64,000 bases of DNA. Source: Pirellulaceae bacterium. Lineage in GTDB: Bacteria; Planctomycetota; Planctomycetia; Pirellulales; Pirellulaceae. The notes under the pieces were generated by a model, which saw only the letters and a list, made by a program, of their open reading frames with translations, made no database searches and had not been told where the DNA came from. The stretch is taken from NCBI GenBank assembly GCA_022448315.1, contig JAKVCA010000017.1:26220-90219 (forward strand), given 5' to 3'. A program made the position numbers and the translations under genes. Shown here piece by piece: positions 55,382-64,000 of this stretch; position 1 is the stretch's first letter, and each line of letters opens with the position of its first letter.

Positions 55382-56194
55382 TCACTTCGATTGAGGGGCG
55401 ACCTGTTTTAAAATCCAGTCACCCAGCGAAGCGGAACAGGCCGAGACGGAAAATAAACAACGGAGCCAAGCGGGCAGAATCAGTTCGGCCGTACGTCGCT
55501 GGCAACCTCTTACAATTAGATTGGCAACTCGTTCTGGGGACAGTCCTTTGACGGGAGCTCCTCCCCCAGGCTTTGCTGCCGACTGGGGAACATTCGAGCC
55601 ATCTCGAGCATAACGGGAGCCCGCATCGGTGCGGCGAATGGGGCCGGGGCAGACGAGCATGGTGTGGACATTGGATGGACCTTCCAGACGGCATTGCTGT
55701 GTGAACCCGGCCAATGCAAATTTACTGGCCGTGTAGGGTGCCATGTAAGGCCATGCGGTTTTTGATGAAAGCGAACCGATATTGACGAGGTGGCCTCCAG
55801 TTTTTTCCAGAAGCGGCATGGCGGTAAGACTGCATTGGACCGCCGTCTCAAAATTCAAACGCATGAATTCCTGGTAGGTCTCCAACGAGGCTTCCCCCAA
55901 TGGGATTCTGGTTGATTTACCCACCGCATTTACAAGGACGTCGAGCCGACCGTAGTGCTTTTCGATAGCTTGCATCCCTTCGTTGACGGCCGTCGCATCG
56001 AGAACATCGACCGTCTCGTAGGACGCCTCAATTTGGTCCTCGTGCAGACGCTCGACGGCTGTTCGAAGTCGCTCAGAATCTCGAGCCCAAAGAATGACCT
56101 TGGCCCCTTGCTTGCCAAAGGCACGCGCGATGGAAAACCCCAATCCCTGTGAACCGCCGGTGACCAGCACCCGTTTTTCCCGCCATTGAGACAT
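55382..56194 (-). CDS. Short-chain dehydrogenase/reductase
   Basis: 270 residues from ATG 56194; a GTG two codons earlier is possible. VTGGSQGLGFSIARAFG (NAD(P)-binding TGxxxGxG), LVNAVGKS (NAG variant), IGSLSSKTAWPYMAPYTASKFAL with the catalytic Ser and YxxxK, and CPGPIRRT make it a classic SDR. The C-terminus has a hydrophobic stretch. Substrate unknown; the same-strand enolase-superfamily gene downstream may share its transcript. Confidence 0.93.
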   Translation of the reverse strand: MSQWREKRVLVTGGSQGLGFSIARAFGKQGAKVILWARDSERLRTAVERLHEDQIEASYETVDVLDATAVNEGMQAIEKHYGRLDVLVNAVGKSTRIPLGEASLETYQEFMRLNFETAVQCSLTAMPLLEKTGGHLVNIGSLSSKTAWPYMAPYTASKFALAGFTQQCRLEGPSNVHTMLVCPGPIRRTDAGSRYARDGSNVPQSAAKPGGGAPVKGLSPERVANLIVRGCQRRTAELILPAWLRCLFSVSACSASLGDWILKQVAPQSK

Positions 56195-56332
56195 ACACAC
56201 ACGTTGAGGTTGGAAAGATCAATGAAATGAAAGTAAGACGCAGATGATAGCACTTCAGGATTATCAGTTCTTTGTCCGCCGGAAAACTAAATTTAACTTC
56301 GGTCTCACGCCGAACCTATAAAAATCGTCAAG

Positions 56333-56842
56333 ATGCGCAAACTATTCTGCCCCCCCTATGTGAGTTTGCTTTCCATGAATATGTACCGATTCGTGTGCTC
56401 GAAGTCGTCGCTGCCGACTCTGATTCTCGCTAGTCTTGTCGCATCGCTGATGTCGGGCTGCGCTTTGACGCCTTCGGCGGAGAGTGGCTTGGAAGAATTG
56501 ACCGGGACGCAGTCGACGAATGGCATCTATGTCGTCGAGTACAAGGTGCCCCAGAAAAAGTCGGAGATGCAGAAGTTTCCTTTGAGTGAAGGTGTGACGG
56601 TACAGCAAGCGTTGGAAAAAAGCGGTTTGGTAAAGAAAGCTGGATCTTGCGAATTATTGCTGATTCGGACGATCCCGGGAACGCAACGGCGACACAAAAT
56701 GAAACTGGATTACATTTCTCGGAAAAGGCAGGTCTCGCCAGAGCATGACTATATGTTGCACGCTGATGACCACCTCGTCGTTGCCCGAGCTTCTCAGAAC
56801 CCTTTGGAAGCCATGTTTCCCGGCGCCTTGACCAGTCGCTAG
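56333..56842 (+). CDS. Small exported lipoprotein
   Basis: 169 residues from ATG 56333; in-frame ATGs at 56375 and 56381 are possible starts with the leader better placed. The signal region LPTLILASLVASLMSGC gives a lipoprotein Cys. The mature part is beta-rich (NGIYVVEYKVPQKKSEMQKFPLSEGVTVQQALEKSGL) with an SLBB-like or NusG-like small-domain feel, and the end reads DHLVVARASQNPLEAMFP. A role in capsule export (SLBB) is a guess. Confidence 0.7.
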   Translation: MRKLFCPPYVSLLSMNMYRFVCSKSSLPTLILASLVASLMSGCALTPSAESGLEELTGTQSTNGIYVVEYKVPQKKSEMQKFPLSEGVTVQQALEKSGLVKKAGSCELLLIRTIPGTQRRHKMKLDYISRKRQVSPEHDYMLHADDHLVVARASQNPLEAMFPGALTSR

Positions 56843-56952
56843 TGAGTTTAGGGCTTATCAAGCCCGAGTCAGATGAGGGTCTATTCCCCTTTCGTACGTG
56901 ACGACTTTATCGTGGTGTCATTGGGTCGACATCGCCTGCTTTTTTAGCCGCG

Positions 56953-58638
56953 CTACTGGCCGCTTTCTGAAACACGCCACCGATTTCGAAATAGCCAGAG
57001 CATGACCACCAACAAAAAGCAAGTCAGCAGTGTGGTCCAGATCAAATAACTTCCCGTTTCACGCCAATCGCTGAGTTGGTATCCAAAAAGTACAGCCTCT
57101 GTTTCAGGTGCTGGAATCCACCTTGTGTATCTGGGTTCCGCCTCCGGGTCATAGAAGGGCACTTCGTATGCTGCGGCAAAAGGCGAAACGGTGAGTGCCG
57201 TTTCGGTCCAGCGGGTCGCGTCAGACTCGGGAAAGAACTGGTCGGCAAAGGCGTGAGCCGCCAGTGGTCCGAAGAATATGACCAGGATCATCAGATAGGA
57301 TAACAGCATGGCGTGAGACGATTTGTTGAAAAGCGTTGAGCAGAGCAACGCCACAACGGACGTGGTGACGCAGGTGGCTCCGATAATGAGAAAGAACGCC
57401 AGTACCGGAATCAGGTTGGTCCAATAGGTGGTGACCAGGGCGACCGCAATCAGCAGAGGCCAAGTAAGAAATAACGTCAATACACTGGAGACACGGAGGC
57501 CTGAAATCAATTTGCCCCACAGGATTTTCCAGGGGCTGATGTTGGTTGTCAGTAACAAGTCCAGCGTCTGTCTCTCTCGTTCGCTTGTCACACTTCCTGC
57601 GGAGAACACGGGACCAACGAGAATATTGAACAGAATGACATATCCGATGTACCAGTAAGACTGACTCGGAAAAAAGAACAACGACCAGCACATCATGGGG
57701 ATGGAAAGCACCATGCTGATCTGGATGACCAGTCGAAGCATCAAGGTGCCTTGGCTAAATATCTCGGCGTGCAGTTCTTTGTTGAGTACTGGATTCTGGC
57801 CGTCCCGCATGAGGTCGTTGCGTTTTGGCGGGGCAAAGAGTCGGTCAGGAAATTGATCACGATTGATGATCAATCCCACGGCTTTTCTGTTTTCTTCTTC
57901 AATATCGACAACTTCTTTGCCTTCGCTGCCAACGTCCGGGGGATGAAGCATCCGACTGCTTGTCGAATAAAACAATAACGAACAGAGTGTGATGACCAAC
58001 GAGGGGAGGACCACGAGGACAAGGCTCAGCCTTAAGGAGCCTTGCTCACTCAGGGACCACCAAACCGCAACCGCGGTGATTGCGAGTGGAAGGATCAGGA
58101 GATACGAAACGACGAGTGAAGCCGAAGTTCGTGCAAAGAAACTACTGCAGGCGAGACTGATGACGCCAAAAGAAAGAACGCACAGCAACATGCCGATGTA
58201 AGCGGCAAGCACTTCGTAGAGGCTGACTCCTCCTAGGGGCAGGCAGAGGACGACGATGGGAAGCGACGTGAACACGAGCAACCCGAGGTGCGTCAACGAA
58301 GCAATGATCTTTCCCGAAACGATCGCTTCAGGAACCAGTGGGCTCGCGAGTAGCATCTCGTAGGTCTTGCGCTCTTTCTCCCCCGTGATCGCGCCTGATG
58401 CAAAACTGGGGGCCATCATGGCCGCAAGTATAAATTGCCCGAGGAAGAAAAGGTCGATGAGTTGGCGTGTGGCTTCAGGACTTTCTTGAAGGTTGAGTCG
58501 AGACTCCTGGGGCCACGCGAGGTATACGAGCATTCCAAGCAGACCTTGGTAGATCAGCATCAAAAGGAAGGCTCTTGGCATGCGAAGATTGACGAGGAGT
58601 TCGCGTTGCAACACGGGGTTTTCGCGGAGATACATCAT
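56953..58638 (-). CDS. ABC-2-type permease, duplicated
   Basis: 561 residues, all membrane-rich. The protein repeats one ABC-2 module twice: first copy ALLMLIYQGLLGMLVYLAW then GAITGEKERKTYEMLLASPL, second copy ISMVLSIPMMCWSLFFF then GSVTSERERQTLDLLLTTNI. Each has about six membrane helices. It forms the channel of an ABC exporter; no ATP-binding gene is beside it. An internal duplication in one chain suggests it works as a monomer-like dimer. Confidence 0.9.
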   Translation of the reverse strand: MMYLRENPVLQRELLVNLRMPRAFLLMLIYQGLLGMLVYLAWPQESRLNLQESPEATRQLIDLFFLGQFILAAMMAPSFASGAITGEKERKTYEMLLASPLVPEAIVSGKIIASLTHLGLLVFTSLPIVVLCLPLGGVSLYEVLAAYIGMLLCVLSFGVISLACSSFFARTSASLVVSYLLILPLAITAVAVWWSLSEQGSLRLSLVLVVLPSLVITLCSLLFYSTSSRMLHPPDVGSEGKEVVDIEEENRKAVGLIINRDQFPDRLFAPPKRNDLMRDGQNPVLNKELHAEIFSQGTLMLRLVIQISMVLSIPMMCWSLFFFPSQSYWYIGYVILFNILVGPVFSAGSVTSERERQTLDLLLTTNISPWKILWGKLISGLRVSSVLTLFLTWPLLIAVALVTTYWTNLIPVLAFFLIIGATCVTTSVVALLCSTLFNKSSHAMLLSYLMILVIFFGPLAAHAFADQFFPESDATRWTETALTVSPFAAAYEVPFYDPEAEPRYTRWIPAPETEAVLFGYQLSDWRETGSYLIWTTLLTCFLLVVMLWLFRNRWRVSESGQ

Positions 58639-58849
58639 GCTCGTTCCTCCCGGTTCACACCTCGGTGGCCTGTTGCTCGCCTACCCAGCTACTCTATCGC
58701 TTTGCTGCCCTGTCGTTTTGCTGCCCCGTGCTCTGTTGGGCAATGTGTCAGGCGGGTGATGTGCCTGTGTCCACTTCTTCGTCTCCAAGCAGGTTCCTCA
58801 ATGGATCGCCCGTCAAGTTTGATGGTGCACATCACCCTCGCTGGAAAGA

Positions 58850-60064
58850 TCAATATTCTCTCGGAGTCACCTGACCCTGTACGCGTGAGGGAAGTCCTTG
58901 TATGCGAAGGAACCCTTCGGCGTCATCCTGATTGTAGGCCCCGCCTCCTTCCATCGTTGCGATGCCTTCGTCGTAAAGGCTATAGGGACTTTGACGACTC
59001 TCGACTTGGATGTTTCCTTTGTAGAGCGCCAGTTCAATGGTGCCTGTGGTCCATTTTTGCGCCGCGTTGATAAACTCAAAAAGCGCGTCCATCTTTGCCG
59101 TGTACCAAAAACCATAGTAGACCATTTCGGCAACTTCGGGACTCATTCGGTCGCGGAGATGCATCAAGTCTCGATCCATCGTCAGTTGTTCGAGGTAGCG
59201 ATGGGCTGCGTAGAGGATTGTCATCCCAGGGGCTTCGTAGACGCCACGGCTCTTCATACCGACAAAACGATTTTCAACGATGTCGATCTGCCCGACACCG
59301 TTTCGACCTCCGATTTCATTAAGGTCAAGAACCATCTGCAAGGCTGATTTCGGGTCGCCATTCAGTTTGGTTGGCACACCCTTTTCGAATTCAATCGTGA
59401 CTTTCTCAATCGCATCAGGGGCCTGTTGCGGAGAAACGGTCATGCCAAAATCCACGAGGTCGACACCGTTGACCATGAGATCTTCAAGTTCCCCGGCCTC
59501 GTAACTGATGTGCAAACAGTTTTCGTCACTGCTGTAAGGCTTGGCGACGCTCGCTTTGACGGGAATGTTCTTTTCGTTGCAGTAGGCGATCATTTCGGTT
59601 CGACCGGGGAAGAGGTCGCGAAATTCCTGAATGCGCCACGGTGCGATCAACTTGACCTGTGGGTCAAGTGCCTCGGCAGCCAACTGAAATCGACATTGAT
59701 CATTTCCCTTGCCCGTCGCGCCATGAGCGTAGGCATCAGCACCCAGATCCCGCGCAATTTGAAGGCAGACTTTGGAGATCAACGGTCGAGCAATTGAAGT
59801 CCCGAGTAGGTAGAGACCTTCGTAATAGGCCTGCCACTGCATCACTGGAAATGCAAAGTCGCGGCAGAGTTCTTCCTGAACATCCACAATCTGAGAGGAC
59901 GCTGCCCCGCAATCACGGGCTTTCTTCAAGATCGCTTCTCGATCTTCGCACGGTTGTCCGAGATCGACATAGACACAGTGCACGTCGTATCCCTGATCCT
60001 GAAGCCAGCCAAGGATAACGGACGTATCGAGGCCACCTGAATACGCGAGGATACAACTGGGCAT
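58850..60064 (-). CDS. argG: Argininosuccinate synthase
   Basis: 404 residues, the family length. ILAYSGGLDTSVILGWL (ATP P-loop SGGxDS), GATGKGNDQCRFQLA, SSDENCLHISYEAGELED and GRNGVGQIDIVENRFVG are diagnostic. It joins citrulline and aspartate with ATP in arginine synthesis, in the cytosol. A single-gene unit; no argH is adjacent. It is divergent from larB. Confidence 0.97.
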   Translation of the reverse strand: MPSCILAYSGGLDTSVILGWLQDQGYDVHCVYVDLGQPCEDREAILKKARDCGAASSQIVDVQEELCRDFAFPVMQWQAYYEGLYLLGTSIARPLISKVCLQIARDLGADAYAHGATGKGNDQCRFQLAAEALDPQVKLIAPWRIQEFRDLFPGRTEMIAYCNEKNIPVKASVAKPYSSDENCLHISYEAGELEDLMVNGVDLVDFGMTVSPQQAPDAIEKVTIEFEKGVPTKLNGDPKSALQMVLDLNEIGGRNGVGQIDIVENRFVGMKSRGVYEAPGMTILYAAHRYLEQLTMDRDLMHLRDRMSPEVAEMVYYGFWYTAKMDALFEFINAAQKWTTGTIELALYKGNIQVESRQSPYSLYDEGIATMEGGGAYNQDDAEGFLRIQGLPSRVQGQVTPREY

Positions 60065-60312
60065 GTCGCGAGTACCTTTGTAATGGTGTAGTTTGGCGGT
60101 TTTAATGGTGTCGATTGCAACGGGGGTCGTACTGAACCGTTCAAAGGGGGCGGTCGATCAGGTCGGCACAGCGTTGTGAATCGTCTGACCCGCCGAAAAG
60201 CTGACAGAAAATCGTAAACGAATTTGTTTAGATCGAAAAGCGGCGATGATGCTTTGGCTTGGCGATCTTGGAAAAGAAAATCGCAATTTGCCTTAATCAG
60301 GCATGGAGCAAG

Positions 60313-61047
60313 ATGACACGTCCTCAGTCGGAAAAAGAAAATCGTCCCTACAATCTTGATTTTGATCGAGAGTCGCGCTGTGGCTTTGCCGAAGTGGTCT
60401 ACGGCCCCGGGAAAACCCCTGAGGTGTTGTGCGAGATTGTGCAACAGCTGATCCATGCCGGCCAGCCCGTCTTGGTCACGCGCGTGGAGGAAACGCAGAC
60501 ACAAGCTTTGCTTCAAGAATTCAAAGCGGGATTCTACAACGAAGCGGCACGGACTTTTCGCATGACTCGTCGGACGAACGAGGGTGCCCCCTCGGATCGT
60601 CGTCCGCCTCCGTTGCCCGTTGCCGTGGTGTCCGCAGGCACCGGTGACCTACCCGTCGCACTGGAAGCGATTGAAACATTGCGTTGGATGGAGGTTGAAG
60701 TCCGGGAGATTTTTGATGTCGGTGTGGCCGGGCCACACCGTTTGCAGGAACGCGTCGATGATCTGCAAGGTTGCTCGTCGATTGTCGTTGTTGCGGGAAT
60801 GGAGGGCGCTCTGCCCAGCGTCGTGGGAGGGCACGTCAATTGCCCGGTGATCGGCGTCCCCACCAGTGTGGGATACGGTGCTAACCTCGGAGGATGGTCG
60901 GCGCTTCTTTCCATGTTGAATAGTTGTGCAGCGAATGTCACGGTCGTGAACATTGACGCAGGCTTCAAGGCGGGATACCTGGCAGGGCTGATTGCGACGA
61001 CGTCCCAGCCAAATCAAATAACCGACTCTCCGTCGCAAAGCCCCTGA
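60313..61047 (+). CDS. larB: Nickel-pincer cofactor biosynthesis protein LarB
   Basis: 244 residues from ATG 60313 (GGAG just upstream); a frame from 60259 is less likely. The N-terminus FDRESRCGFAEVVYGPGKTPE and the PurE-like C-terminus with VVSAGTGDLPVALEA, FDVGVAGPHRL, VAGMEGALPSVVGG and PTSVGYGANLGG match LarB. LarB carboxylates and hydrolyses nicotinic acid adenine dinucleotide to make the pyridinium dicarboxylate for the Ni-pincer cofactor of lactate racemase-like enzymes. larC, larE and larA are not adjacent. Confidence 0.93.
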   Translation: MTRPQSEKENRPYNLDFDRESRCGFAEVVYGPGKTPEVLCEIVQQLIHAGQPVLVTRVEETQTQALLQEFKAGFYNEAARTFRMTRRTNEGAPSDRRPPPLPVAVVSAGTGDLPVALEAIETLRWMEVEVREIFDVGVAGPHRLQERVDDLQGCSSIVVVAGMEGALPSVVGGHVNCPVIGVPTSVGYGANLGGWSALLSMLNSCAANVTVVNIDAGFKAGYLAGLIATTSQPNQITDSPSQSP

Positions 61048-61068
61048 ATTTTCATGGAGTTCACGATC

Positions 61069-61923
61069 ATGGCGGTTCCAAGGATCCGAGATCGATCGCA
61101 GGATAGTCACAAAGGGGACTACGGACGTGTGCTCGTTATCGGTGGTTCGGTGGGGATGGGCGGATCGGTGGCTATGGCTGGTAAGGCATGCCTCCGGTCA
61201 GGCGCTGGGCTCGTCACGATTGCGACTCCCCGGGATTGCCTGTCCGTGGTCGCCGGGTTCGAACCGAGTTACATGACTCGCCCCTTGGATTGTGATGTTC
61301 ATGGAAGAGTGCATGAAAAAAGTCTTGAAATGGTTGACGACCTTTTGCAGACCGCTGATTGTGTGGCACTCGGCCCCGGGCTTGGTCGAGGACCAGCAGT
61401 CGATCGATTCGTGGTTCAGCTTTACCGGAACGTTGAAGCACCCATGGTTGTCGATGCTGACGCGCTCAATGCACTTTCCGCTCATTCCGAACGAATGTCT
61501 GAACCGCCCGGGGCAAGAATCTTAACCCCCCATGCTGGCGAACTTAAACGACTCATTCCGGATTTGCTTCCGACACGCGAGGCCCAGCTCAAACAGGCAA
61601 CGGAATTCGCAAGCAAAATGGGATGCACCATGATCTTCAAGGGTCACCATACGATGGTGACCGACGGATGCCATGAGATCTTCAACACGACGGGTAATCC
61701 TGGAATGGCAACGGGGGGCGTTGGCGATGTCTTGACGGGGGTTGTGGCGGGACTCGTGGGGCAGGGTTACTCTTGTTGGGACGCCGCCGTCCTCGGAACC
61801 CATCTGCACGGACTTGCCGGAGACCTTGCTGCCGAAAAATATGGGACCGCCTCTTTGATCGCGTCCGATCTGCTGGACTATCTTCCGGCCGCGTTTCTCA
61901 GCCACATGGGCGAGTCCACTTGA
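61069..61923 (+). CDS. nnrD: ADP-dependent NAD(P)H-hydrate dehydratase
   Basis: 284 residues from ATG 61069, which has GGAG nine bases upstream; ATG 61054 is an alternative. Ribokinase-like fold with HKGDYGRVLVIGGSVGMGGS, GPGLGRGPAVDRF, VVDADALNALS, LTPHAGELKRL and the catalytic-type NTTGNPGMATGGVGDVLTGVVAG. It repairs hydrated NAD(P)H in the cytosol. The usual epimerase (NnrE) domain is absent, so this is the dehydratase alone. It lies 21 bases after larB, which also uses a nicotinate dinucleotide substrate, so the two may be co-transcribed. Confidence 0.95.
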   Translation: MAVPRIRDRSQDSHKGDYGRVLVIGGSVGMGGSVAMAGKACLRSGAGLVTIATPRDCLSVVAGFEPSYMTRPLDCDVHGRVHEKSLEMVDDLLQTADCVALGPGLGRGPAVDRFVVQLYRNVEAPMVVDADALNALSAHSERMSEPPGARILTPHAGELKRLIPDLLPTREAQLKQATEFASKMGCTMIFKGHHTMVTDGCHEIFNTTGNPGMATGGVGDVLTGVVAGLVGQGYSCWDAAVLGTHLHGLAGDLAAEKYGTASLIASDLLDYLPAAFLSHMGEST

Positions 61924-61994
61924 TGAGACGGTTCAGCATGCGGGAAGAACTTCTGGCTTCTCAGTGACTTTGAGTCGTCAGTAACTTTAAGGAG

Positions 61995-62876
61995 TCAGTT
62001 TTGATCCTCAAGCATGTGTTCGAGTAAAGCTTCATGGTCTCGAAAGTCGGGAATGATGTAGTGTGCGCCGACGGAGATCAGGCGTGGGCGTTTCCATGGA
62101 TCCACAGAGCCGTCGCGTTTCTGCTCGTCGCTTGCCACTCCCACCGCCAGCCCCCCATGCCTCACCAGGTTCTCAATCTCAACGTAGCCATCGCCAAATC
62201 CGATCAGTTGTTTGGGGTCAGAGACTTTCTCTTCGAGAAGTTGCCGAATCACGGCTTCCTTTGAAAAACTTCGATAGTCGTTGACAGCTCCATAGACGCG
62301 ATCTTCGAAATAGGGATCGAGACCCAGAAGTCGAGCTTCCTCGCGAACATAGACCTCATCAGTTCCGCTGGCCAAGTAAAGCTGGACACCCCGACGATGC
62401 AGGTTTTCTAGTAACTCGCGACTGTGGGGGACAAGCCATTGATCTGCCGTCGCCTCTCCACTTCGTAAAGCTTCACGCCGTTGCTCGATTCGCGCTAGGA
62501 GTCTCCGGTGATACACCTCCTTGTACCATTGAGGATCTCGTGGTTGACCTCCGCGTTTTTTAATCTCCTCAACCAACTGAAGCATCTGGTAAATCGTCTG
62601 CTTGCCGGTCAGGCGATGGACGAAGTCGGTTACCAATGCCGTTAACGCGGCTTCCGACTCTCCGGAATCAAGCTCAGACAAGACCTGGACCATCATCGGA
62701 ATCATGATCTCGGGCCAACCCTCACGGATGAGGCTCAGAGTTCCGTCGAAGTCGAAAATCGCAACGCGAATCTTTTGAGTGTGGTAAGGCCTCACCACTT
62801 CGATGGAGCTGCCACTCAGCATGCATGGAGTATCCGGAAGCGGAAATTTTACGTGGAAGTCACTTTCGTGGTTCAT
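61995..62876 (-). CDS. HAD-superfamily hydrolase
   Basis: 293 residues. The HAD motifs are visible: VAIFDFDGTLSLIREGW (motif I, nucleophile Asp), LYLASGTDEVYVREEARLLGL (motif II-like) and LIGFGDGYVEIENLVRHGG (motif IV acidic pair), with a helical cap between I and II. Phosphatase of small metabolites; the substrate is unknown. It ends 72 bases from the nnrD stop (convergent). Confidence 0.9.
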   Translation of the reverse strand: MNHESDFHVKFPLPDTPCMLSGSSIEVVRPYHTQKIRVAIFDFDGTLSLIREGWPEIMIPMMVQVLSELDSGESEAALTALVTDFVHRLTGKQTIYQMLQLVEEIKKRGGQPRDPQWYKEVYHRRLLARIEQRREALRSGEATADQWLVPHSRELLENLHRRGVQLYLASGTDEVYVREEARLLGLDPYFEDRVYGAVNDYRSFSKEAVIRQLLEEKVSDPKQLIGFGDGYVEIENLVRHGGLAVGVASDEQKRDGSVDPWKRPRLISVGAHYIIPDFRDHEALLEHMLEDQN

Positions 62877-63148
62877 GGTGACTCTTGGATTCCATGCGTG
62901 ACAGGAGGGGTTTGTGAGCGGTTCGCGATAGTCTCAGGTTTGATTGAATGATACGAGTGCTAGCAGTGTTTGGCGAGATGGTCGCGACAGTGGGGTGTTT
63001 GTCGGTGTAAATCTCTCTAGGACGTTCCGACTGTTGGTGTTAAATTGTCGACCGTCAACGACCTTTGTCGAGTAGGCAGGCCAAAAGAGGGATGACGGTT
63101 CGTTGTTGGCGATGTCTTAAATTACGACCGCAATTCACGGATGAAAAC

Positions 63149-64000
63149 ATGTGGTACAACGGTTTGCGAATGGCGACGAGTGAATACGTAGCCTTGGGTA
63201 TCGTACTTGGCGTTGCGCTCGGGGCGGCGCAAGCTGCACCCCAACAGGGAGACTTCGGGGCGAGAGCCGGAATCAATGACCGCCCTCAGGTCAACAATGC
63301 GGGGAATGCGACGTCGGTTCCAGGCGGAGTCTCGCAAGTACAGACCACGGGATTACTCCCCTGCCCCTTTGAAGCTCTGAGCGTTGATCATCAAAAATAT
63401 CTCTCCGATCTCTTGAGCTATTGGGAGAACAGTACTCAGCAGATCGATCGTTTCAGATGCAAGTTCAATCGCTGGGACTATGATCCGGTTTGGGGACCCA
63501 AGCCTGACCCCCAAACGGGCGAAATGCAAGCGATGTACATCTCGACGGGAGAAATCAAATATCAGGTTCCCGACAAGGCCATGTATGAAGTCACCGGGAT
63601 GTGGGAGTTTCAAGCCGGTGATGCTGCGACGGAGAAGAAGTCCGAATTCGTAGAAGTGTCGTCTGAGACTTATGACAAATGGATAACCGATGGTAAAGCA
63701 TCTTTTCAGTTCGACGTTGCGACCAAACAGGTACGCCGAATTCCGATTCCTCCGGAGATGCAGGGAAAGACCATTGCGGATGGCCCAATCCCGTTCATCT
63801 TTGGTGCCAAAGCGGAGAAGATGAAGTCGCGATATTGGATTCGGGTAATTACCCCAACGGAGGCTCAGAAAGCGGGTGAGTACTGGTTGGAGGCGTATCC
63901 GAAGAGTCTCCAAGACAAGCAGGAGTTCAGTCGGGTCAAAGTGATTCTGGACAAGCAATTCCTGCCAAAAGCGGTTGAGATTTACGCGACAGACTACGAT
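63149..64000 (+). CDS. TIGR03009-type planctomycete secreted protein (truncated by window edge)
   Basis: 284 codons are visible, open to the window end, from ATG 63149. A hydrophobic leader (YVALGIVLGVALGAAQAAP) is a signal peptide. The mature part has LSVDHQKYLSDLLSYWENSTQQIDRFRCKFNRWDYDPVWGP, then GEIKYQVPDKAMYEV, IPFIFGAKAEKMKSRYWIRVITP and YWLEAYPKSLQDKQEFSRVKVILDK. This is the planctomycete TIGR03009 pattern, related to the LolA/LppX fold, so a periplasmic lipid-handling role is plausible. The C-terminus is outside the window. Confidence 0.85.
   Translation, partial: MWYNGLRMATSEYVALGIVLGVALGAAQAAPQQGDFGARAGINDRPQVNNAGNATSVPGGVSQVQTTGLLPCPFEALSVDHQKYLSDLLSYWENSTQQIDRFRCKFNRWDYDPVWGPKPDPQTGEMQAMYISTGEIKYQVPDKAMYEVTGMWEFQAGDAATEKKSEFVEVSSETYDKWITDGKASFQFDVATKQVRRIPIPPEMQGKTIADGPIPFIFGAKAEKMKSRYWIRVITPTEAQKAGEYWLEAYPKSLQDKQEFSRVKVILDKQFLPKAVEIYATDYD

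Noticed and set aside
61255-61265. GGGTTCGAACC, a tRNA T-loop-like sequence
   Set aside because: It is inside nnrD coding sequence with no acceptor or anticodon stems around it.

Overview
The window looks like chromosomal DNA of a planctomycete, most likely of the Pirellulaceae. The evidence is lineage-typical families (DUF1571, a TIGR03009-type LolA-like protein, CPFC-motif secreted proteins, a VWA/glutamine-amidotransferase-like protein next to a huge DUF4175-like coiled-coil protein), many small lipoproteins, frequent GTG/TTG starts and short mixed-strand operons. An lpxB fragment at the left edge indicates an LPS-type outer membrane. I see no prophage, IS element, rRNA, tRNA or CRISPR array.

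Left end (1-4.7 kb): the start of lpxB (minus) faces away from a small secreted heavy-metal-associated (HMA) domain protein. Its reading frame contains TGA exactly where the first Cys of the metal-binding MTCxxC motif should be. A hairpin that fits the bacterial SECIS consensus follows directly, so I read it as a selenoprotein with a UGGC metal site. Next come two overlapping paralogous DUF3299-like genes and a large secreted CPFC protein on the minus strand.

4.7-10.9 kb: a seven-gene, same-strand cluster encodes what appears to be a complete ubiquitin-like conjugation pathway. It has a beta-grasp Ub-like protein, an E2 with catalytic Cys, a JAMM/JAB isopeptidase, a ThiF/MoeB-type E1, a second JAB protease with two membrane segments and a coiled coil, an E2-like protein without the catalytic Cys (UEV-like), and a membrane-anchored RING-type finger protein that could be the E3. 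This is the most striking system in the window.

10.9-35 kb: mostly housekeeping and regulatory genes. These include a Nudix hydrolase, cob(I)alamin adenosyltransferase, PII protein (glnB) with its uridylyltransferase (glnD), a TPR protein, a squalene-cyclase-fold secreted protein, a uroporphyrinogen methyltransferase/synthase fusion, rpsT, an RsuA/RluB-type pseudouridine synthase, an ECF sigma factor with a membrane partner, DUF1571, manA, a zinc-ribbon methyltransferase, a BON protein, cysC, an acyl-CoA dehydrogenase-like protein, an alpha-glucan phosphorylase and two thioredoxin-like exported proteins.

35-64 kb: a beta-propeller/di-heme cytochrome, an N-acetylneuraminate lyase-like aldolase, a PhyH dioxygenase, the VWA plus giant coiled-coil pair (with in-frame 15-bp minisatellites), a benzoylformate-decarboxylase-like ThDP enzyme, infC with a probable AUC start, several planctomycete hypotheticals, a DegT aminotransferase behind a near-perfect palindrome, an A-type Fe-S carrier, a dipeptide epimerase-like enolase, an SDR, an ABC-2 permease, argG, larB, nnrD, a HAD hydrolase and a truncated TIGR03009 gene at the right edge.
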